From assembly GCF_905163445.1 (NCBI RefSeq), contig NC_053195.1:3958501-4022500 (forward strand): a DNA stretch of 64,000 nucleotides, read 5' to 3'. Under the pieces are notes generated by a model. That model searched no databases and had not been told where the DNA came from. It saw only the letters and a program-made list of their open reading frames with translations. Origin of the DNA: Pararge aegeria. Taxonomy: Eukaryota > Arthropoda > Insecta > Lepidoptera > Nymphalidae. A program made the position numbers and the translations under genes. Shown here piece after piece: positions 10,301-21,066 of the stretch (position 1 is its first letter; every line of letters starts with the position of its first letter).

Positions 10301-13300
10301 CATCTCTAGTTTAACAGGATCTATGTCTATGGCTATGACTGGAATTACAAAAATAAACATTTTGATGGATTAAACACTTAAGAATTGTAGAAAGGGCGAA
10401 ACAAAATCGATATAAAATATATATTGATGATTTTTGTATACATACAAAATTAAAATAGACACCCATTTTTGCTACTGTGAATTCCAGCGGCTTATATTTT
10501 TGACAACAGTTTTATATGTATATTTTAATACATTTTCAGCCTTGTTGTAAATTCTCCATAGAATAATAACTGTTATGTAAACAACTAATGTATTTATTTT
10601 GTTGTATAAATATCAATTTTTAAAAAACAAACAGAAAAAAGTTACAACTCAACGTAGTAATTATCCGCTGGATTTTCCTTTGCATTCAAAAGTACTATAT
10701 AGGGCTGAATGGACAGACTATTTTATTTATGTTATTTTGTTTAAAACATGGTATAAAAACAATTTGCTACAAAAGAATGCACCAGCGTAAGTCGCCCATT
10801 TAGTATCGACTTCATACTTTAGGGTGAGCTCGCTTTTTTCGTAGTTTACTATATTTTTTATTCTTTCCTCTTCTTTCTTTAGTAAAATAAATGTCTCAAA
10901 ACATTCTGTTGGAAGGGATTTTTGAAATAAGAACAATTTTTTTTTACCTTTTTTAGAAGTCTGCGCAAATTGTATAGTGTTGCCGCCAGCGCCGCAGAAC
11001 GCGTCTACGACTACATCGTAAACGTATTTGGTTGCGATGTGACGCGCTACGTTCTCTGGCGTCACGCTGAACCAACTTTCGCGATCCAGTTTTATTCCCT
11101 CGTCGAATCTGTAACAATAATTATTAGCCAGCGCAAATCTATCTGATACTAAAAATAAGATATCGATAATTTTGAATATCGCTTCCCTAAATTTTATGTC
11201 ATCATCATCAAATCGACTGCTTGACATAGGTTTTTTTTGGCGTTCCAAACTCGACGATTCTAGGCCGCTTGTATCCAGCGGTTTCCCGCGACTCGTTTGA
11301 TGTCGTCTGTCCAACTCGTTGGTGGTCGATCAACGCTGCGTTTACCGGTGTTGGGTTGCCACACCAACACCTTGGAACCCCAACGTCCATCGGTTCTGCG
11401 AGCTATGTGCCCCGGCCGTTGCCACTTCAGCTTCACGACTCGTTGAGCTATGTCGGCTACTTTAGTTCTACTACTTCATTTCCGATTTTTTTTTTGTGAA
11501 ATTTTATGTGAAAGAAATAAAATCAAAAATTGAAGATAACCTAACGTAAGTATATTCTTGTTGAATAATATCTGATTCAGACCTTGGGCCTAAATCACAC
11601 TTGTGCCTGCACTGCGGACTGAAGAACTGAATAGAGTCATATTGGAGTTATCAAGTGTTCTTAGTGCTAGGCTTCTTATTTATATTATTCAACACACACA
11701 AACACTTATACACACCCACTCACATATTTGCATGCTTGCATGAATGATTTTGAAAACGAGCGAGACTTCCAAATACAGGTTTTCTTTATTTTATTTTATT
11801 TTATTTATTAGGTTTACTTACAAACACTTACACTAATACAACCGTTTTTAAAATTTTAACTATTCTATTTAAGTGTAATGTTTTCTTAAAAGTAAACACA
11901 GCATATGAAAATATACAATAACACCATAACATGAAAACAAAAGGTATCGTGAATGAGAATATAATAACTTAAATGATACTTACTTACTTCTTCAAACTTA
12001 AATGGAGGTCTTAGCCTATTGTTTTGTAATGAAATTGAGATAACAAATAAATTATTTTTCATTTTCATTTTCATTATCGAATCAAATCTTAGAGATGACT
12101 CTCACTAAGTTCGAAGTTTATATGATACGTAAGGTTATAGAACAACCTATTTTAAGATTACATAAAATATAAAAAGCTTGGGTATGATTTGCTCTTGAAC
12201 TAATTATTAATTGCTAAAATACCAAATATGGTGATAGTTTGCTGTGGGCTCTTCTTTGATCAGGGCGCGTTTGGAACCCTCCTAGCTAGGTTTAATTTAA
12301 CGTACGCAGTTTTCTCCATTAACTCACAATGATGGTGACATCTATCTATATATATATAATGAAAATGGTCTTCGTTTGAGGCTCAATCACGCCTAAACCA
12401 CTGATCGTATCGACATGAAACTACCACCATTCGATGCGAAATTTTTCCTAGATGGTTTATGGCTATCTATTTTTTGAATTCCAACATTCCTTCATTTTTT
12501 TATTGCTGTTTTACTTTTATGAACATTTATCCCGCTAATAAAAACAAAAGATAAGCATTTTCTCTTGATTCTTTTGTTTTCATGGATTTCAACAGAGTGT
12601 ATTAAACGGATTATGGTTTTTTACATTCAGCTAAGAATCTACTCACGGTAGTGGAGAACGGCTGGACCAATTGGGCTTTTTTTTATCTTCAGAATTGTCA
12701 GGAGAAAGTTTTGTATGTAAGAAAATTTTAAAAAAGCCCGGAAAAAAGTTAAAAATTTCGATGATAATCGAAGAATTCCCATCTATATAGTCACTCACCA
12801 CGAAATCTCGGGAACCATAAGACTTAGAAACGTGAAACTTGGTAGGAATATTACTTTTGCTATGTAGAGGTCAGCTATGAATAGATTTTAAGAAATTCAT
12901 TCCCCAAAGGGGATTGCGGGGGCGTTAACAATGAACAATTCCCGTTTTTAAACTATAGCTCCTATAGACTTCAAATTTGGTAGGAATCTTCTGTAAGAGG
13001 TGTAGAAATAGGCTATGAACGAATTTTACGATAGCTCACCCCACAGGGGGTTGCGGGGGTGGGTATTAACAATTAATATTTTTAATTTTCCAGCTAAAGC
13101 TCCTACAAGCTCCAAATTTTGTAGGAATTTTCTATAAGTGATGTAAAAATGATTTATGAACAAATTTTACGATATTTCACTCCAAAGAAGATTGCGGGGG
13201 CGTTAACAATGAAAATTTTTAATTTCCAAGCGATAGCTCCTATAGACTCCAAATTTAGTGAGAGTGTTCTATATGTAATATAAAAATGATCTTCGAGCGG

Positions 13301-16300
13301 ATTTTACAATGAATCACCTCCAATAAGGTTCGCGGGGGTGGGTGTTAACAATAAAAAATTTCAATTTCGAAATATAGCTTCTAAAAATTCTAAATATGGT
13401 AGGAATCTTTTATTATTCACATAAAGAACATCTCAAAATGGATTTCAATAAAGTCTACTTCCGACAGGAATTGCGGGGGTGGGTGTTAAAATCTAAAATT
13501 TTTATTTCAAACCTGTAACTTCTACAGACTCCAAATTTGGTGGGGATCTTCGTGTATGTAGGGATATTCGTGTATTTCCTTACAACAATAGTCTTTTTGG
13601 CAGCGGAGAAAAAGTCATTGAGAGGTTTCAAAAACTTAACTTTACATGTAGCTATCCAATCAACGGACTAAGAATTTTACATTCATTTTACTTTTGCAGA
13701 CTACATAACCGACGAATTCTTTTATTGCGGGATCGCGGAAATGTAACAGATTAAAATGAATGCATTTTCCAAGCACATGAGATGTGGAAAAGAAATTTAG
13801 TTACTTATTCCAATAGAATTCATAAAAAACATGCACAATTAATTTTCTATAAAAAATTGATGTCACGGAGAAAATTTTAGTTAACAGAAAATTCGTCGCA
13901 CTTGAACCTAGACAGATTTCAACTTCACATATGAGACTTGCAATGACTTTAACTTAAACTTTCAATGCTCATTTCAAATTTTTTTCTTCATGTCAATTAT
14001 TATTAATTTTTGGAAGAAAGGCACGGAAATGTTATCATGATTGCACATTGAAAGTTACAATGAATATTAGTGAGAAAAATCACCTGGATGAAAGATACAG
14101 GCTAAATCGATGGAATTTGGAATTTGAGTAAGTCTAAACAATATCGATGCTTACAGTTCTATCCGCGGGGCCTATTTATGTTCATACAAAAATAAAAAAA
14201 AGGAGAATAATAAAATATGAAAAAAAAAAAAAAAAATGAAACATAAAATGTAATTTATTTCCTTTTTCAATTCGCCCAGCGAAGCGGGCTGGAAACGGCT
14301 AGTATATTATATACGAACGCTTCATAAGTGATGAATTAAGAATTTTTGAATTTGAATTTATTCCAAATCCTCGCAACCTAGCATGTAACACTATAAAAGA
14401 AAACCGCTTGGTCTTAAAAGTTAAAAATAGTGTCAATCTGCTGTACACAAATATCACAACACAACAGAATTGGCAAAACTGAAAGTTCGACTTAACTGTA
14501 CTGAAATGTAAATAGATAAATGTACCTATGAAATAGGGAATGTCTCTTCTTCCAATATTTATGCATTTTGGGGTCATCTCTCAGTTCGGCTGGCATGTCT
14601 GATGTATCGAAAACCTCTTCCACTTTGGCATACCTTTTTTGTCTACGCCTTCGTTTTGTTGGACCTGAAAAATATTAAATAGTCAAAACCTGTTCATTAA
14701 TGGGCATTCTATTCTGGTTATTATTTTAAGCCAATTTGACTAGATTACAAGTTTTGATACTTGATATAAGTTACAGAAAGTACAGAAAAAGTACGGACAA
14801 ATCTTTTCCAAATTTTAGTAGAGTTATCTAGACATGAGGTCCCCAAACTAGTAGACCCGCTTTAATGAGATTCTCTGTTATTGGCAACCATTATATCATG
14901 CCCAACAACCCGCATTGGAGGAGCTTGGTGGCTCTAAAACTGTCTCTCCTATAATAGTAGAGACCTTGTGCCCAACAAGTGGGACATAAGAGGCTGCAGA
15001 TGATGAACATATCACAGACTTTCATTTCACGAATATGGACCACTTTTAGAACCTTTTCGACCCCAAAATAGACCACTTTGTTACTCAAAGGTCTATTTTG
15101 ACCACAGACAGTATAAATTATATAATAAAAATTTGAAACCCACTTAAGAGTTGAAATATTTATGGATGGCTGTACGGTGATTTACCTTCGCCTTTTCCCT
15201 ACAGGGAAGAGATTTTAGTAATAGAAATAAATCAACTCAAACTAATTCTTTGGAAGGCAATTAAAAGTGACTATGGTGATATGAGTCTTATTAACTGCAG
15301 TCTGCAAAGAAAGTCTGTAAAAAAGTCCTTTTTGAAAAGTAGCACTGAAACTCACTTTTATTTTCGGTCACTTCACCAGTAGTTTCTTCACATCTACTTT
15401 CTGAAGGATCACTAACAAGTACTTCTGAATTTGGCGAATCTCCCACAGTTTCCTGTAATTTGCTTTCCGATTCACCAGTTACATTTTCTTTTTCGCCCTT
15501 TTTGTTTTGACTATTTTCAGTATTGTTCTTTTCAATATCCAATTGTATTTCTTGAGCATTTTCGTCATCTTCGGTCAGCATTTCCTCATCATCTTGAGAT
15601 TCATGACTCTGTTTAACAAAATTTAATAAACTGCCGAACATCAATTTGTGGGTAATTATTTGTGGGCCTTATTGGAAACTTCCATTACACCATCAACAAA
15701 AATAGGGTGGGGGGTTTATTGCAGGTTATTGCTCAACAAAATAATATTCATGTGATTATTTTTCGTTTTTTTCTCAGTCCAAACATTTTAATCCAACAAA
15801 GCTTTAATATTAACTGTTATATGTTATTATCACTATCACATAACTCCTTAGAACAATGCAAGTAATGAAAGTTTCAACATCATCATACCAACCCATTACC
15901 GGCCCACAAGGCACGAGTGTTCTTCCACAATGAGAAGGGGTTAAACCATGCTGGCCCATTACAGATTGGTGGACTACATAAAAGTTTCCCTATTAGAAAA
16001 AGCTTCAAGCAGATTTGGCTTCAAGATCTATACAAAATTAAGACACAAATAATATGTGCAAGTCTTCAATTACTACAAATTTCTTATATAAGTAGCTTTT
16101 TTTAAAGTTATATTTCTTTTGGGGCGTTATGGAAAAATAATGAGAGTAAATTTTTACGATGCGCGCGCACCGTCACAAAAAACCGACACCATGAAGTTAG
16201 CTATAAGGTTTGACAGTGTACACTTTCAATCGTCAAAGTCTGCAGACTCATTCCGATGATTTAATTGTACAAAAATCTCAAATTATAATGTTGAGTGGTT

Positions 16301-19300
16301 GTCCGCTAATGAGTCTATTAGTAAACCAAGTTTAATTATGTTTATTATGTCCCTTTCTTTAATTATGTAGATTTTTTTTTTCTATTGTTAGTGTCGTTTT
16401 TTCTACAAACGTGGAATAAAGCTAAAGTTACAAAATTTGACAAGATTTTTATCACTCACAGATAGTTAGATATATGTACACACACATCTTTTATTATTGA
16501 TTTACCTGATCTATGCAAGCATTCCCTTCATCGTCAAAATACGTTTTTTTTGAGACGCCTAATCTTCGATTTCTCGGTGGACGCAGTTTGGCCAAGCGTT
16601 TTCTATAAACGGGTTGTCCTTTCGGTAGTTGTTTTGAGTCACACGAAAATCCCATTATTTGAAATGTTTCTTTTATCTTCTGCGTAGCAATTTCATCCTC
16701 ATCCATTTCGTGGCTGTAAGGGAAATAGCAACTATTTAGAGTTTGGTCTCTTTCCAAAGAAATACAAGGTTGTGCTAACATTGTATAGTGATTGTAAAAA
16801 GTGCATTTATTAACTCTTACTGCTTTACAGTTATTTTGACAATATTCGTTAGCGCGGAAATGATCAATCTTACGAGAAATGAAAACGATTGTAATAAAAA
16901 TGCTAAAAACAACAAACCTTACTTTTTCGTTTAAGATTTAAAATATAAAAACAACAAGAGAACCGTGGGCGCCAAAATGAGACAACAACTAGTTGTCGAT
17001 AACGTTGTTTCGCCCGTTAATAATGGTGCTTTATGATGGAAAAATCAAAAATACCAAGAAAAACTGCCTACTATATTAAGACTTTACCATTTGTATGGTA
17101 AATAGAGCTGACATCCTAGCTAACCAGACTCTAGCTATAGCGGATACAATTTAGAATTAGCATGTTATAATCACATTGGCTAATTCAAAATAAGACCACA
17201 ACAAAAAACATATGGCATGATTGTACCTAAGATGAGCTACCGCAGGGTTATATTTACAATTATGTATTGGAAAAGGAGAGTTCTCTATTTGTATCTTACC
17301 TTCTTTTTAAAGATATTGGCTTTTCTTTAGGTGGATCATTGTCTTCATCGTCATTATGATTATTGCAAATAATATTTGTATTAGTTTGTTGCACTGTGTT
17401 GCTCCCTAAATTACTATCAACTGTATCCAATGCAACCACTTCACTTTTAATTTTAGCTCCATCTTCCCCTTCAATTGGTTGATCAACTTCTTTATCCTTT
17501 TGCTCTTTAAGCAAATTCTGTAGCAGCATACCCACTGAACTTATAATACGATTATTAGATTTTTTACTCCTCTTTTTTAACTTAGCTGGTTTTTCGTCCA
17601 ATTTAATTTGATCAATTTTCGTCTGAACTTCAATAACCGATGGTAGTTCTTGTGAATTACCTTCGCTATTCTCACATTCAACGTCTACAACTTTTAGTTC
17701 TTCCATTTTATTTTCGACATTAGTATTTGTTTTCAACAATTTATTATGCACTTCATGACATTCTAGGTAGTTAGCGTAATGTAAAGCATACTGCTCTCCA
17801 AAATTCTTCTTCCAGAGTAATTGCCAATGATCTTCACCATTGACCTCTTGTGATTCTGTGTATTCAATATTAACAATTCGTGTTTGATCATTATACTGAT
17901 CATCAGATGACCTTGATGATACACTGTAATCATCAGTAGGTGTTGATACTGATGTGACATGACTTGATGTGACATTATAACTTGATAATGTTAATTTAGT
18001 CACATTTGTCATTGAATCAGTCCCAGGTAGAGTCCTAGGACTTACAATTCTTTCATGTTCAGAACATGACCTTCTTCTATGCACAGGAGCCCAAATATCA
18101 TCTTTATTTGATATTACTCCATCAGTTTTATCAATTTTATTAACCTCTATAGTTAGTTCTTTTTGCTTCTTTTTATATGGATTAACTTTAGAGTCATAAG
18201 AGAATTTTCTTTCTCTTACATCTTCATTTTCATTTTTGTGCTTAGAATCCACTGCTTTATAACAAATGGGTTCAGTGGAATGTTGTTTCGGAATATTATA
18301 ATTATCCATTGATAGTTCATTATTTTCTCCCAGAAAAGCAGGATTTATATAATCACTATATTTCTCTATCCATGATGCCCATATTATTCTTTCACCATTC
18401 AAAGCCCAAAACTTTTCCCATGTGTCCACAGATAAGTAGTTTTCATTGATTTCAGCAAAATTTTGTTCCATTTTCTCTATTTTATCATGAGTGGTGTAGT
18501 CTGAATGACAATCTTGATAAGTTAGGTCTGCCCCACTATCACTAGGCTGGAGAGGATGAGATGGAAAACAGTGCATTTGAGTAGGATCCAGTTCATCATT
18601 TGAACCATAGTTGTCTGTGTGTGATGCGCTGCAATAACAGCTGGCACCTTCATCTTTCTGTAAATCAGTTACTGACACTGTTCATTGCATAATATTCATT
18701 TAAATAAATACATAAATATAATACGACAATACACACATCACCATCTAGCCTCAAAGTGAGCGTAGCTTGTGTTGTGGGTACTAAGATGACCTATGAATAT
18801 TTTTATCAATAATATAAATAAATACTTATAATATTTACATATAAACCAAAACACTGAAAAACATTCATGTTCATCACACAAATATTTTCCAGTTGTGGGA
18901 ATCGAACCCACAGCCTTGGACTCAGAAAGCAGGGTTGCTGCCCACTGCACCAATCGGCCATCAAACATTGAAACATGTAAACAATGACTTATTTAGAACA
19001 ATTTCTTACAAATAAAATTTAATATTTTATGCGTCTTCATAATTCTTACAAAAATAAATTAAATTAAAATTTATGCATGAATAAAGATTCTTTTTTCTTA
19101 AATAAGTATGTGATGCTAAATATATGTTTGAAGTAGTGTAGCATCTTCTAAGTAATTACTTTAATAATTTTTGTAGATTATATCTATAGTGTATTCTTAG
19201 TCTATAGTTTAGTATATTTTTCTATAGTAGTGATTATACAAATCATTTGAATTTCAATCAATCTCATTGTATAAGCATCACATTTTAATCAGTGGACTTT

Positions 19301-20357
19301 TGTCTGAAGTTTTATCCTTAACAATACCAAGTGCCCATGTCCACAGATGGTGCGGTGCTACTTTGAGTTGCCAGATTGGTTTAAATTTTGTGTAAAACTC
19401 AGAAGTTCCAAGCTCTCTTCACACTAAACCCAGTTGCATGTGTTTCAGGTAACAAACTCTCCAATACATTAAAAACCATTATACCTAATACATAAATAAC
19501 TACAAATATTGTATCTTACCTCACACTTAACTTTGTAGGAAGTATTCGCAGAGAAATGGACGTGGGAGTGATCATCAACTTCTTGTGATTGTGACACTAT
19601 TTCACAATCACTCTCACTGCCACATTCTTTATCAGCAAAATAAGTGTTCACCCCATCCCTAAAAGAAGTTTAACAATTAAGTTATTTTGATGAACTACTT
19701 CTTTAGAACAATGTAGTGTTACTAAAAAAAAATATTTTCCTGGGCTCAAATTTAGACTGGTAGGGAAGAAAAAAAGAGGTTACCCAATGTATGCTGGGGC
19801 ACCCTAAGAAGCCAAATTCAGTTCAGATCTGGTCAGTCAGTCACCTAGAGTGTTGTTTTGAAGTTGAGTGAGTTCAGTGTGGGACACTGATGCATTTCGA
19901 ACTTTATGAAGCAGATAAGATGTTCTAGCTAGAACGTAGGCTGCAGGCAAAGGGGTATGTGAGGTCGCAGTTTTGAGTGAGGCCCATATTCAGTCGTGAA
20001 TGAATTCAGGCTGCTCGTGATGACAATTAGAATTAGAGAAATCTTATCTTATCTTAGAGAATCTATGGATTTATTTTCATTTGAAAGAGTACATTAAATC
20101 TGCCTTTATAAAACTCGAGATTAAAAACTTGTCAACTTTTTCCAAATTTGTACAATGTATTGATTGTTAACATGATCCTATAAAAAACTATTCTGAAGTG
20201 TAATTCGTAGTATTTGAACTAACCTTATGAAAGCTCGACTGCACAAACAATAGAAATAATTATCGTCGTCATAAAGATCCTCGTTTTCGTCGATAGAGAA
20301 ATGAAATTCGGCCAAAGGCTCCCAGCGATGATAGCGGTCGTAATAGTCGGACATCAT
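7387..20357 (-). CDS. TGS1: Trimethylguanosine synthase TGS1, ten coding exons
   Basis: Converts the m7G cap of snRNAs, snoRNAs and telomerase RNA to 2,2,7-trimethylguanosine with S-adenosylmethionine, in nucleus and cytoplasm. Exons in transcript order: 20357-20224, 19658-19520, 18657-17300, 16713-16506, 15608-15356, 14664-14526, 11108-10948, 10338-10163, 9251-9129, 7482-7387. All junctions are GT-AG and phases agree, giving 928 aa (human 853). The N-terminus has WEPLAEFHFSIDENED and LCSRAFIRD as in vertebrate TGS1. The 1.36-kb exon has the WEKFWALNGERIIWASWIEKY block. The C-terminal methyltransferase has RFDEGIKLDRESWFSVTPE (744-762), the SAM loop VDAFCGAGGNTIQF (778-791), VIAIDIDP (798-805) and the cap-stacking SPPWGG (846-851). 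It ends VAITAYFY. Start is ATG 20357 (ATGATG); an upstream in-frame ATG at 20381 is possible, but TTTCAG just before ATGATG may be a 5' UTR acceptor. Confidence 0.93.
7633..8465. mobile_element. Non-autonomous Tc1/mariner-like element, long TIRs, TA ends
   Basis: An inverted repeat of about 36 bp (two mismatches) joins 7634-7669 (CTATAGTCGGAAAAATGAAA ... GGCCCGTTTTGAC) and 8429-8464. Pairing resumes for about five more bases inward. Both ends are flanked by TA, consistent with a TA target duplication. The roughly 830-bp interior has no transposase-like ORF. It lies in the last TGS1 intron. Confidence 0.7.
8735..8862 (+). mobile_element. SINE family C fragment, internally deleted
   Basis: Contains GTCTGGTGTGGTGGGAG, GCCCGTGGCTAGTTACCA and then ACCAGGTGAGATTGTAGTC with the GTAGTGGAAT tail, matching copies at 26.3-26.7, 46.6 and 47.4-48.0 kb. 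The middle is deleted. It sits in the last TGS1 intron. Confidence 0.65.
9044..9097. repeat. Hairpin with 25-bp arms and 4-nt loop
   Basis: Left arm GAAACGGTACAAAATCTCAT AATAG (9044-9068), loop ATGC, right arm 9073-9097. One mismatch. It is in the last TGS1 intron, 32 nt downstream of the penultimate exon's splice donor in transcript terms. The arms are too short and tight for a typical MITE. Confidence 0.75.
11225..11470 (-). pseudogene. RTE-type LINE reverse-transcriptase C-terminal fragment
   Basis: Minus-strand translation gives GKRSVDRPPTSWTDDIKRVA followed by GNRWIQAA, an in-frame stop, then NRRVWN, the typical C-terminal end of RTE-clade retrotransposon ORFs. The frame is broken. It lies inside TGS1 intron 6. 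Related pieces: 35805-35900 (minus) and 56645-56690 (plus). Confidence 0.75.
12341..14302 (+). mobile_element. Helitron (non-autonomous), with internal tandem repeats
   Basis: The 5' end is TCTATCTATATATATATAAT followed by a GTCTTCG-type start. The 3' end has a GC hairpin (CGCCCAGCGAAGCGGGCT) about 10 bp before CTAG, followed by T, the Helitron 3' signature. The exact 5' base (12341 or 12345) is uncertain because TCTA repeats. No Rep/helicase ORF is present. The middle carries about five tandem units. It lies inside TGS1 intron 6 (11109-14525). Confidence 0.75.
12780..13570 (+). repeat. Five degenerate tandem units of about 135-140 bp inside the Helitron
   Basis: The marker GCGGGGG recurs near 12916, 13053, 13193, 13331 and 13473, each followed by GTTAACA, an AT-rich stretch, AGCTCCTATAGACTCCAAAT and TAGGAAT. 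The units are diverged from one another, so the amplification is not recent. Confidence 0.7.
14900..15010 (+). mobile_element. LINE 3'-end fragment
   Basis: Contains AACCCGCATTGGAGGAGCTT, GGTGGCTCTAAAACT and a block ending CAACAAGTGGGACAT, resembling the 3' ends of lepidopteran non-LTR elements (an AGCAGTGGGAC-like ending). Fragment only, in TGS1 intron 5 upstream of exon 6. Confidence 0.45.
15165..15210 (+). repeat. Second copy of the CCTTTTCCCTA dispersed repeat
   Basis: GGCTGTACGGTGATTTACCT then TCGCCTTTTCCCTACAGGGA, matching 3115-3165 and 26970-27012. In TGS1 intron 5. Confidence 0.55.
15875..15995 (-). mobile_element. SINE family B fragment
   Basis: On the plus strand it begins CATCATCATACCAACCCATT and continues through AATGAGAAGGGGTTAAACCA and GATTGGTGGACTACAT, the reverse of the family-B body and tail. 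In TGS1 intron 4. Confidence 0.65.
16714..17299. other. TGS1 intron 3, unassigned
   Basis: GT-AG intron of 586 bp between exons 3 and 4. It includes the region around 16980-17030 with AACAACTAGTTGTCG, a short palindrome. I see no repeat family that I can name. Confidence 0.5.
18718..18967 (-). mobile_element. tRNA-derived SINE, family A, full length
   Basis: Minus-strand copy. The tRNA-like head has GGCCGATTGGTGCAGTGGGC (A box) and GTGGGTTCGATTCCCACAAC (B box). The body follows, and the conserved tail contains ACCCACAACACAAGCTACGC and GGCTAGATGGTGATGTGTG. In TGS1 intron 2. Eleven whole or partial copies of this family occur in the window. It is not a functional tRNA gene because no cloverleaf 3' half follows the B box. 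Confidence 0.85.
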
Positions 20358-21066
20358 CACTGAAATGTAATAAGAGGACATCTCAAGTACCTTTAATTGA
20401 TAACTGAACTAATATTACGATGCAAATTTCGTGAAATTAATACAAACCTTTTCAAATTAAACCCACTATTGTTGTTTGGTAGTAAGGATTTCGGCTGGGT
20501 TTTCGCGACTTGATTGACTGGAGGCTAGACCAGATTTAGTCTATGGCATTCTACTGTCTATGGTCTGCTACTAGGAACAGTCCAACAATGATATTTTGGG
20601 TTGCTCAGGTTGTACAGATGGGTTTCTATCAGTTGCTATTTGGTCCTGTATCTGAGCCTCTGAGGTTGCTATCACCTAATCATAGATACACTTTAAAGAT
20701 CTGAATCAGACTGGGGCTAATCTTGCAATTCGCTCACTAGTAAAACGCAGTGATTATATTCTCGTTAGCATTATTCCCTAGCTCCTCCTCCACGGGTCTG
20801 GTCAGACCACCATGCTAGCCCAGCGCGGATTGGTGGTATCAGTTATCACAGATATAAAAATTGTTTCGTGGTATGAATCTGAATGTTGCTTCCTTGAATC
20901 GCTGTCTATTTTATTGAAATTCACAATTATTTGACTTTGACTTTGACTTTTATTGTCAATGTCATTTCACAGTTCACACATGTTGTTTTGGCTAACCACA
21001 CTCATTTCCAATTTCCATTTTGTTTCTGTTTAATACCGTGCATAATTTTATATCAGACGAGTCACT
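20358..21066. promoter_or_regulatory. Shared TGS1 / LSG1 divergent promoter region
   Basis: 709 bp separate the two start codons. The stretch contains a family-B SINE remnant (about 20765-20850) and a TTTGAC-rich tract (20930-20955). The LSG1-proximal 200 bp lack recognisable repeats and probably hold the core promoters. No TATA element is obvious. Co-regulation is inferred from the head-to-head layout. Confidence 0.45.
20765..20850 (-). mobile_element. SINE family B remnant
   Basis: Plus-strand text AGACCACCATGCTAGCCCAG CGCGGATTGGTGG is the reverse of the family-B body (CCAATCCGC ... CTAGCATGGTGG). Short and diverged. Confidence 0.5.

Noticed and set aside
10082..10373. Frames on both strands across a TGS1 exon
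   Set aside because: The minus frame runs past the real splice sites at 10338 and 10163; the plus frame is antisense to the methyltransferase exon.
10727..11314. 195-codon minus-strand ORF as a stand-alone gene
   Set aside because: Only 10948-11108 is TGS1 exon. The N- and C-terminal parts read through introns and into a LINE fragment.
18895..18967. tRNA gene (A and B boxes present)
   Set aside because: The promoter-like boxes belong to the head of a SINE. The 3' half of the cloverleaf is missing and the SINE body follows. The same applies to the heads at 26474, 34868, 39527, 46555, 53250 and 58200.
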